55,092 nucleotides of DNA from WFTC01 sp047635955. GTDB taxonomy: Bacteria > Patescibacteriota > Gracilibacteria > UBA1369 > 2-02-FULL-48-14. Positions 48,806 to 55,092 of the stretch are shown here, one piece after another. Position numbers and translations under genes: made by a program. The stretch spans positions 1 to 55,092 of the forward strand of contig JBLIGW010000001.1 of assembly GCA_047635955.1 (NCBI GenBank). Reading direction: 5' to 3'. Below the pieces are notes generated by a model. It searched no databases and had not been told where the DNA came from. It was given only the letters and a program-made list of their open reading frames with translations. Every line of letters starts with the position of its first letter. The first letter of the stretch is position 1.

Positions 48806-50857
48806 TTAGTCTTGAATGAGTTGAGAAAGTGTTTCAGCAATCTCAGTAACCTCATCTCGCCCTTCAGCATTCTGATCATCAACAAGACTTGCTGCAATCA
48901 AAAGCTGATAAATTTGTTTACCTCTTTGAAGAGAGTTATCACTACTTGATGCGTTCTCCAAACCAACCACATCAAACAATATTGATACCAAATGTTGAGT
49001 TTCTGAATTGAAAGTCATTGAAAACCCCCATGAAGTAATAACCGATTTATGAGCTTCTGATAATTTAGTATCAGGATTACCTGTGTAAATTTTAACAAGA
49101 TCATTAAGTACACCAGCTTGATAAAGCATGTGTACCAAGTTTACTCGTCCATCATAAGTGTAAGAAACATGCTGTAAATCAGATTCAAGATTTACAACCT
49201 TACCTCCACCCACAAGAGAAAGCCATTCTGTCATCCCTTCATTAAGAAGATTATTCGCAGACCTAGCCCCACCCACACGGAAGAAAGCTTGTTCATTAAG
49301 AAGATCATCAAATTCCAGATCTTTTGTGAGTTGTCCTTGAATCAAGGCATGATTGTATTCATGAGTTGCTGTACTTACAAGTTGCTGCCCTGTTAGGTCT
49401 GAAACTAAATCAATTTTACTTCCAGCTGCTCCAGGGTGATGCAAGCCAGCTGCTCCAATAGAAAGTAGTTCATGAGTATTCGTGAAATCAATCAAGTGAG
49501 TCGCTGAACCTGAAATGTTTTCCACAATTAATTCAAATGCTTCTGGATCTAATTCTTGACTAAGAAAATTCAATTCAGCAAGAATCTTTATTTCAAAAGT
49601 TCGTTCTGAAAAGTAATTCACTAATGACCGTTGAGCCTCTTGCTTAACACCTCTAGAACTTGCATTTGCCAAAGTAATATTAAGTGATTCAGCTAAACCT
49701 GAATAATAAGATTCATACCAGTTAGCCAATCCATATTGGGCAAAAGCTCTTTTATGATCTTCAGAAAGAGTCAATTCTTCACCTGGAGGCATGTAGTATT
49801 CTAAGCTTTTTTCAGCCAATTGAAGCTTCAATGTTGCTTCTGCAACATAAGGGACTGCACCCTCTGAAGCCAATCCAGCACAGGCCAAATCACCATCAGA
49901 ACCTACGAGATAGTACTCTGTAAGATATCCATCTTCTGAGCGCTCACCAGTAGTGAATACTTGCCCCTCAGCAATACTCATCATGTCCTCTTTAAAACCA
50001 GCCGTTTCTAGGGTGATAAATGTTTCACCATCAATATCATAAGATTTTGTATGAAAAGCTTCAGGAATTTTATTATCTATCTGTTCTGGTGTAAAACCAA
50101 TTGTTGTACCCCAGCCTGCAGCCACAATAGACCCCTGCACCCCAAGCTCTGAAGTAAATGTCACTCCAAAAAATGGATGCTCAAGTGCTTGAGAAGTCCA
50201 TTTATCTTGAACATTCATAGGCTCCCAATGTGAAAGCCCTTCTTCATTTTCAGACAAGACACATGCAAAACTAATGCTAACACCATCTAAATCTTTTCCA
50301 TCAACAGTAGAAGTTCCTCCATTACGAGCGCCCACTTCAAGACCAGATACAAAATCAAATCTCGCTTGATTAGCTAGATTTGATAAATAAGGGTAAGCAA
50401 AGTAGCCAACGAATGCTACCGGCGCAATACCTAAGAGCAAACGTCCAAGTCTGGGCATTTTATCTAAAACTGCATCTCTAGCATTCCCTGTAAGTTCACT
50501 CACTCGTCGTGAAAGAGCCGTCCGTTCTTCAATTAACTTATTAATTCCTTCTGAAAGCTCACCACTCGTTCCATTCGCAGCAAAGAGAGTAAGTGTAGAT
50601 TCAAAACTATCTACAATATAAGTTTGAAAATCCAGTTGAGCCTCATCTTTTTCTGAAGTAGACCTGTCAGATTTAAGACAAGCAGCAACTAATCTATGTA
50701 ACTCTTCCTGTACAGTAAGATCTGTTCCATTTTTAGTGATAAGGTTATACCAAAGACATGAGTTCTCAATATGAGGATTCATAAGATGTTGAAATATTGC
50801 AGTTTGCACATTCAACATAAGAGGTGAATCACCCTCTGGAGTATTAGAAATTCTCAT
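48806..50857 (-). CDS. membrane-anchored protein with HEYNH (gluzincin-like) metalloprotease site, 683 aa
   Basis: The N-terminal cytoplasmic part (~1-135) is helical; one TM at ~137-158 leaves a ~520-residue outer domain. H-E-Y-N-H (~499-503; bases 49349-49363) fits H-E-x-x-H, and L-L-N-E-G-M-T-E-W-L (~538-547) fits the third ligand of gluzincins (E after ~35-40 residues, W-L-S-E-G-like). A protease or protease-like function outside the cell is inferred; no family name can be given. Overlaps the upstream membrane gene by one base (TAATG), so both are translated together. Confidence 0.75.
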   Translation of the reverse strand: MRISNTPEGDSPLMLNVQTAIFQHLMNPHIENSCLWYNLITKNGTDLTVQEELHRLVAACLKSDRSTSEKDEAQLDFQTYIVDSFESTLTLFAANGTSGELSEGINKLIEERTALSRRVSELTGNARDAVLDKMPRLGRLLLGIAPVAFVGYFAYPYLSNLANQARFDFVSGLEVGARNGGTSTVDGKDLDGVSISFACVLSENEEGLSHWEPMNVQDKWTSQALEHPFFGVTFTSELGVQGSIVAAGWGTTIGFTPEQIDNKIPEAFHTKSYDIDGETFITLETAGFKEDMMSIAEGQVFTTGERSEDGYLTEYYLVGSDGDLACAGLASEGAVPYVAEATLKLQLAEKSLEYYMPPGEELTLSEDHKRAFAQYGLANWYESYYSGLAESLNITLANASSRGVKQEAQRSLVNYFSERTFEIKILAELNFLSQELDPEAFELIVENISGSATHLIDFTNTHELLSIGAAGLHHPGAAGSKIDLVSDLTGQQLVSTATHEYNHALIQGQLTKDLEFDDLLNEQAFFRVGGARSANNLLNEGMTEWLSLVGGGKVVNLESDLQHVSYTYDGRVNLVHMLYQAGVLNDLVKIYTGNPDTKLSEAHKSVITSWGFSMTFNSETQHLVSILFDVVGLENASSSDNSLQRGKQIYQLLIAASLVDDQNAEGRDEVTEIAETLSQLIQD

Positions 50858-52776
50858 TATCGATTTAGGTTAGAAAGTCGGTTTCTGTGATCTATATATC
50901 CAGTAAGAAGACGGTCTTTAGAGTAAGAAGAATAACCAGCTCCCATCGCACCTACTTGATCAATCATTGCCATAAGAATACTCAGAACAAGAAGCGTCCA
51001 TGAAATTCGTTTTGCATTCTCTATAGGTGTTCCTTGAATCAATTGATAAGTTCGTACTGCATTCTTCCAAGAAAGTAAGGCACCTTCTTGGGCAAGAGGA
51101 TCAAGTTCATCAAGTTGAACTAATTCCACACCTGCTTCTTGTGAAAGCTCGCGTAAAATTGGATTTAACTCACGAACGGTACCGTTCATGGCATAAGTGT
51201 CTAGGATTTCACCCCTATTGATCGATTCACCAATCTCATTAAGTCGAACCTCTAGTGCATCCAATTGCGCCAGTCGATCAGGATGAGACGACTCACAACG
51301 AGTAATATTTTGACTAATATCATAAGGCCCATGACCAAACTCTCTAACACCAGGAGCAAATGTAGCATTGGCTAGGTTTTCAGCTTCAAGTTCATCTGCT
51401 ACCCAGAACCCAACACTCTGAAGATCTATTAAGCCATTACAGTTCCCAAATCCAGTGATCTCTGAGGCCGCACCTTCAAATCTACCAATAAATTGATTCA
51501 TTTCTGCATTAGAACGAGGGCCAAAACCATAATGTATATCAGAACCTGGACGAGTCCATAGTCCTTTTGCTTCCATTACAAGTTCACGTCCTTCTTTTTG
51601 AACTTCTGTAATGATAGTTGCCGTAGAGTCTACATCAACAATCACTACAGCTCCTGCATCTTCAATCAACTGTCGTGCCTTAGCATCATTATCGTGCCAC
51701 GCACCTGAAACCACTTGATCGGTTGCATTCAAGGCCGTTGCACCACCAATATTGGAAGTCGCACTAACCGCACTAAATCCAAGCCACGCACCCATAACAG
51801 CAAAGGCAGCAGGGGATAATTTACGTCGCATTCTTCCAGACTCATCCATTCTTTTAGGCATAGGGTTCATAGTAATTACTCCGAGTTGAAGCCCGATAGC
51901 AATCGCCCACATACTTCCATTCACGATCAATGCTCCACCAAGAGCAATAGGATCAAGACCTCCAAGGTCCTCTCCCAATACCGCTTTCATATTTGCAAAA
52001 GCTTGGTAAGTGTAAAAACCAGAAGCTCCAGAAGCAAGTGTTGTCACTCCAGGAATAACAAACTTAGTTAGAAGTCCCACATTTCTTTCAAGTGCAGTGA
52101 CTATTTCTTTATAATAAGCTCCCTCTTGGATAAGAGCACCAGGTAGTTCCTCTTGTGCAAGCTTCAAGTAATGAGCTGCCTCTTCTCTTGTAACTGCACT
52201 CTGATGATTAGTTTCCAATCTTAAATTTGCATCTTGCTCCTTCGATCTAGCTGCGTTCATTGCAAGCGTTAGGCTATCATTTCTGCGCGCTTGTTCACTT
52301 GATATAAAAGCTTTACTAGCTTTAGCATCAAGCTCAGTTCTATCAGCTTGTTTTTTCATAAGAAGAGCAGCTTCTGTAGTAAGACGAGCCGTAAGCTCAG
52401 TAATCGATTTTCCATCAATATCAGATGCCTCAACTCCTAAAGTACGTAATTCTTGAGCCAAACATGCTCCTAAATCTCTTTGTGCAGCCACTTGTGGATC
52501 CTTTAAAGCCACTTGAGCTGAATAAAGGTCTGCACCTTCTTCAAGCACAATATTCATTGTTTTTAAACGTTCAACAAGAATAGCAAGCGTATCAACATCC
52601 GCGTCTGCTAAAGGTCCAATTACATTAAATAAATCATGTACATCACCAGCCCCAGTAATAGCACGTGCAGCATTAATCGCTGCAGTTAGTGAATCAACCG
52701 TTTTTTCTCTTGCAATAAGAGCAGCCGGTTCAGGAGTATCTTTATTAGAAGGTCCTATTGGAGGTGGAGAAGACAT
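50857..52776 (-). CDS. unknown four-TM protein with large outer loop, 639 aa
   Basis: The long N-terminal cytoplasmic region (~1-230) is Ala/Glu rich and coiled-coil prone. Three TMs (~236-258, ~273-297, ~318-340) are followed by a ~250-residue loop with several cysteines (C-N-G-L-I, R-C-E-S-S) and then a fourth TM (~592-614). No family recognised. Topology suggests a complex-forming or sensing protein. It is the first gene of a two-gene unit with the HEYNH protein and has a TTGACA-17-TAAGGT promoter. Partner function is inferred from the overlap only. Confidence 0.75.
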   Translation of the reverse strand: MSSPPPIGPSNKDTPEPAALIAREKTVDSLTAAINAARAITGAGDVHDLFNVIGPLADADVDTLAILVERLKTMNIVLEEGADLYSAQVALKDPQVAAQRDLGACLAQELRTLGVEASDIDGKSITELTARLTTEAALLMKKQADRTELDAKASKAFISSEQARRNDSLTLAMNAARSKEQDANLRLETNHQSAVTREEAAHYLKLAQEELPGALIQEGAYYKEIVTALERNVGLLTKFVIPGVTTLASGASGFYTYQAFANMKAVLGEDLGGLDPIALGGALIVNGSMWAIAIGLQLGVITMNPMPKRMDESGRMRRKLSPAAFAVMGAWLGFSAVSATSNIGGATALNATDQVVSGAWHDNDAKARQLIEDAGAVVIVDVDSTATIITEVQKEGRELVMEAKGLWTRPGSDIHYGFGPRSNAEMNQFIGRFEGAASEITGFGNCNGLIDLQSVGFWVADELEAENLANATFAPGVREFGHGPYDISQNITRCESSHPDRLAQLDALEVRLNEIGESINRGEILDTYAMNGTVRELNPILRELSQEAGVELVQLDELDPLAQEGALLSWKNAVRTYQLIQGTPIENAKRISWTLLVLSILMAMIDQVGAMGAGYSSYSKDRLLTGYIDHRNRLSNLNR

Positions 52777-52802
52777 GTATAAGTTTTTTAAATTAGGGGT
52801 CT

Positions 52803-52831
52803 ACCTTAACAGGACTTTGACTTATTGTCAA
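52803..52831 (-). promoter_or_regulatory. promoter of the membrane/metalloprotease pair
   Basis: Minus strand TTGACA (52826-52831), 17-nt spacer, TAAGGT (52803-52808); ATG at 52776. Confidence 0.6.
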
Positions 52832-52898
52832 GCCCAGTGGCCCATCAGAGCTACTACACAACTAAAAGTAGAAAAACACGGCGAAACTTCTTGATCTC

Positions 52899-53795
52899 CT
52901 AAGACAGTGCCAAAACAGCCTCCTCTACCTGCTCCCTCCCTCCGAGAAAGATAGGTGAAGTCTGAACCAATGATTCAATCTTTTTATCCATCATTGATGC
53001 GCTGCCATCACTGGCGTAACCACCTGCTTGCTCCATCAACATCGCCATAGGCCCACATTCGTACAAAAGCCTAAGCTTGGAATCTGGCTTTTCAGGAGTC
53101 CCTGGATACATGAAGATTCCACTTCCCTTTTTCAAGATATGATTGATGTCTGGAACCATTCCTCCAGAGTATCGAAGCGTGTATTGATTCTCAATATAAG
53201 ACTTCACCAATTCATAATAATCAGGTCGAGTTTTACAGGCTCGCAGATTTCCTGGAGCAAAGTATTTCTTTTCGTTATTGAGCATCACAGATTCATCCGT
53301 AAGCACCCATGCTCCATTATGAAGGGTGAACTCCATCGTCCCCTTTCCGAACGTAAGCATAATTGTAGTGCGAGGACCATAAAGCCCATAAATCGCCGCG
53401 ACTTGATCTGCAGGTGTTTTACCAATCACGTCATTTCCTTCGTAAATTCCAACAATCGTTCCCACCGCCATATTCACGTCCAACAGACTTGATCCATCAA
53501 GAGGGTCGTAATAAACACTGTACTTACCATCTTCACGAACCACCTCAAGGTGGTCCATTTCTTCACTAGAAAACGCACCTACAAACGGACAAGTTTTCAT
53601 ATGTGCTTGAAGAATTTCTTCAGACTTCACATCCATCACCGCTTGCTCTTCACCAAAAGAATTTTGAGTTCCAATCTTTCCTGTATCAGCTGTAACAATC
53701 GCAACTGAAATCTCACGAACTGAGTCCGCCAATTCAAGCAACAATTCCGCGAGCTCAAGTGGAGCTCCTTTGTCCATTAGCATTTTAAGCATCAA
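52899..53795 (-). CDS. fbp: fructose-1,6-bisphosphatase (class I type)
   Basis: 298 aa. Removes the 1-phosphate of fructose-1,6-bisphosphate in gluconeogenesis. Metal-site motif D-P-L-D-G-S-S-L-L-D (~97-106), upstream E-E (~78-79, S-S-E-E), and the C-terminal Y-E-C-G-P-M-A-M-L-M-E-Q-A-G-G with G-x-A-S-D-G. It overlaps the aldolase gene by 11 bases, giving a two-enzyme gluconeogenic unit that can supply fructose-6-phosphate to the phosphoketolase. Two adjacent ATG codons (53795, 53792) are possible starts. Confidence 0.94.
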   Translation of the reverse strand: MMLKMLMDKGAPLELAELLLELADSVREISVAIVTADTGKIGTQNSFGEEQAVMDVKSEEILQAHMKTCPFVGAFSSEEMDHLEVVREDGKYSVYYDPLDGSSLLDVNMAVGTIVGIYEGNDVIGKTPADQVAAIYGLYGPRTTIMLTFGKGTMEFTLHNGAWVLTDESVMLNNEKKYFAPGNLRACKTRPDYYELVKSYIENQYTLRYSGGMVPDINHILKKGSGIFMYPGTPEKPDSKLRLLYECGPMAMLMEQAGGYASDGSASMMDKKIESLVQTSPIFLGGREQVEEAVLALS

Positions 53796-54798
53796 TTTCA
53801 GGGTTATATTCAGCGCGAGCTGCCAATCCGTTCATTTGAGCACGGTGAAAAAGACTAGCCTGTGCCGCTTCAACTGCATCATGATCTTTCGCCCAAATAT
53901 CTAAAGTAGGACCTTGAATCGCTCGTCCGTAAGAAAAGCTGAGTGGCCAAGGCATATCACCAATCTTATTCATAAGATCAAGATGAAGTGTAGATTCCTT
54001 TGGAGACTGCCCTCCAGAAAGGAAAACCACCCCTGCCAAATTTTCAGGAACGTGAGCTTTCAAAGCTTTAACTGTCATTTCAGCTACCGTTTGAGCATCT
54101 GCACGATCCGCCGCTCCTTTACCAGAAATAATCATACTCGTTTTCAGAATAGTCCCTTCCAAATGAACTCCTTGTTCAATAAGTTGTTCAAACAATGTCG
54201 TCCAGACTTGTTCACTCACTTCAGCGCAACGTTCAATACTGTGATCTCCTTCAATCAAAATTTCAGGTTCAACCATAGGCACCAATCCCGCTTCCTGACA
54301 AAGTGCAGCGTAACGAGCAAGCCCATGAGCGTTTGCCATGATGCAAGCCTGACTTGGCATTCCTTCTCCAATAGTGATCACACTTCGCCATTTTGCAAAA
54401 CGCGCTCCCAAGTCAAAATATTCTTTAAGACGATCTCGAAGACCATCCAAACCTTCTGTCACTTTTTCACCCTCATGAAGCGCTAAATCTTTAGCACCTG
54501 TATCCACTTTGATTCCAGGAATCATTCCTTTACTAGAAAGAAACTGTGGAAATGGCACTCCTTCATTTGTAGACTGTCGAAGCGTTTCATCGTACATAAT
54601 GTACCCGGAAATTGCCTCCTCAATACCAGGAGCCGTAACTAGCAATCCTCGGTAAGCTCGTCGACTTTCTTCATCACACTTCACGCCATACGCCTCAAAT
54701 CGTTTTGTACAAGTTCCGTGACTTTCATCAATCGCTAAAACTCCTTTCCCTGGGGCAACCATGGCCTGAGCTGTCGACTCTAACATTTGGAGATCCAT
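53785..54798 (-). CDS. fba: class I fructose-bisphosphate aldolase
   Basis: 337 aa from the chosen start. Cleaves or forms fructose-1,6-bisphosphate through a Schiff-base lysine. Motifs: G-K-G-V-L-A-I-D-E-S-H-G-T (~17-29), K-W-R-S-V (~140s), V-E-P-E-I-L (~185) and the Schiff-base Lys in T-I-L-K-T-S (~220). C-terminal family motif F-L-S-G-G-Q-S. The frame extends to an ATG at 54852, but that ATG lies in the -35 of the promoter and the extra residues are not family-like, so 54798 is used. Confidence 0.95.
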   Translation of the reverse strand: MDLQMLESTAQAMVAPGKGVLAIDESHGTCTKRFEAYGVKCDEESRRAYRGLLVTAPGIEEAISGYIMYDETLRQSTNEGVPFPQFLSSKGMIPGIKVDTGAKDLALHEGEKVTEGLDGLRDRLKEYFDLGARFAKWRSVITIGEGMPSQACIMANAHGLARYAALCQEAGLVPMVEPEILIEGDHSIERCAEVSEQVWTTLFEQLIEQGVHLEGTILKTSMIISGKGAADRADAQTVAEMTVKALKAHVPENLAGVVFLSGGQSPKESTLHLDLMNKIGDMPWPLSFSYGRAIQGPTLDIWAKDHDAVEAAQASLFHRAQMNGLAARAEYNPEIDA

Positions 54799-54823
54799 TT
54801 CTATTTGGTTAATTGTTGGGACG

Positions 54824-54852
54824 AGTGTAGCTCTGGGACTGGGAAAATTCAA
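54824..54852 (-). promoter_or_regulatory. promoter of the aldolase-FBPase operon
   Basis: Minus strand TTGAAT (54847-54852), 17-nt spacer, TACACT (54824-54829). It decides the start of the aldolase (54798). Confidence 0.6.
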
Positions 54853-54859
54853 ATGCTCT

Positions 54860-54898
54860 AAAAAAAAACACCCTCTAGTTTTAATAGAAGGTGCTTTT
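54860..54898 (-). terminator. intrinsic terminator of the downstream-edge gene
   Basis: Minus strand stem CACCTTCTA / TAGAGGGTG (one mismatch), 7-nt loop, then T9. Confidence 0.8.
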
Positions 54899-54919
54899 TA
54901 AAGTCTAAATTATTCTCCT

Positions 54920-55092
54920 TTATTCAGAAGGTCCGAATAAACTGTTAAAGAAACCTTTTTTAACCGGAGCCTCTTCTGGCTCAGCCCGTGGTTCTACAAC
55001 TGGCATCTCGTCAGTTGACACCTCTTCTGGTTCTTCAGGATTTGATTCAATATTGACAGTACCTAAATTTTCAAGTGCTTGCAAGCCATCTG
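54920..55092 (-). CDS. acidic/proline-rich C-terminal fragment of an unknown protein (partial)
   Basis: Open from the window edge to the stop at 54920-54922. The 57 visible residues are Glu/Pro rich (E-E-P-E-E-V, E-P-R-A-E-P-E-E-A-P) and end in K-K-G-F-F-N-S-L-F-G-P-S-E, a short hydrophobic motif that could bind a partner. No domain is visible; the start lies outside. A terminator follows directly. Confidence 0.6.
   Translation of the reverse strand, partial: DGLQALENLGTVNIESNPEEPEEVSTDEMPVVEPRAEPEEAPVKKGFFNSLFGPSE

Noticed and set aside
1..55092. Reassigned genetic code with TGA as glycine (as in some Gracilibacteria/SR1)
   Set aside because: Genes end at TGA (14827-14829, 18845-18847) at proper family length and no conserved protein needs read-through of TGA.

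Overview
The window reads as a compact chromosomal segment of a Candidate Phyla Radiation (Patescibacteria) bacterium, possibly of the Peregrinibacteria/Gracilibacteria side. This placement is inferred from gene content, the AT-leaning composition, the near absence of Shine-Dalgarno sequences, the many overlapping genes, the short SecA without its zinc tail, and small conserved proteins of CPR type (for example 36778..36978). The standard stop code is in use: the genes ending at 14829 and 18847 stop at TGA and no large gene needs TGA as glycine. No rRNA, CRISPR array, insertion sequence or phage gene was seen.

Layout. 1-1000: end of a TPR gene, a small ORF and RNase P RNA (rnpB). 994-8440: a lipoprotein, an envelope sugar-1-phosphate transferase, a DUF389 membrane protein, secA, and an FG-GAP/ASPIC surface protein. 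7793-11624: an ACT-like regulator divergent from an aspartokinase-like / diaminopimelate-decarboxylase / class-C26 amidohydrolase operon. 11636-16318: ftsK, a membrane-anchored metallophosphoesterase and gltX. 16385-19254: a helical hypothetical, a Zn-ribbon protein, a lipoprotein, pta and a PH-like membrane protein. 19255-25087: NDH-2, phosphoketolase, an AstE-like M14 enzyme and acetate kinase; with pta this gives a xylulose/fructose-6-phosphate to acetyl-phosphate to acetate (ATP) route. 25084-31270: a degenerate PP2C/propeller membrane protein, then rpmH-rnpA-yidC-jag, an SLH-RlpA wall protein, an FtsL-like protein and endonuclease III. 31227-35888: a large helical hypothetical, a DUF4349 lipoprotein, a DUF4112 protein and a secreted beta-rich surface protein. 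35889-36777: a gene-poor stretch with two tRNA-Glu genes and a third, broken tRNA-Glu unit. 36778-43626: a small CPR protein, a FAM173-like methyltransferase overlapping comEC, then LCP ligase, pseudouridine synthase, D,D-carboxypeptidase and mraY (wall assembly). 43619-47497: a broken small gene, an ACT-like protein, a MITE-like inverted-repeat element and an ECF sigma / FecR-DUF5667 anti-sigma / 8-TM trio. 47641-52776: a LysM-like protein with a 69-bp coding minisatellite and a two-gene locus of unknown membrane proteins, one with an HEYNH metalloprotease site. 52899-54798: fructose-1,6-bisphosphatase and class I aldolase; the end of another gene follows.

How it works together. Much of the window serves the envelope: secretion and membrane insertion (secA, yidC), peptidoglycan and wall glycopolymers (mraY, LCP, carboxypeptidase, sugar transferase, RlpA), and surface proteins. 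Carbon flow is fermentative (phosphoketolase, Pta, AckA) with a gluconeogenic aldolase/FBPase pair. RNase P appears as both subunits (rnpB at 622, rnpA at 27324).

Most notable: (i) at least eight genes have a -10 box ending 6-9 nt before the ATG, which suggests widespread leaderless transcription; (ii) a truncated tRNA-Glu unit that keeps its own terminator; (iii) a 131-bp TIR-bounded element; (iv) an unknown membrane-metalloprotease pair; (v) a 206-bp convergent overlap of two real genes; (vi) a YidC with an Ig-like outer domain.
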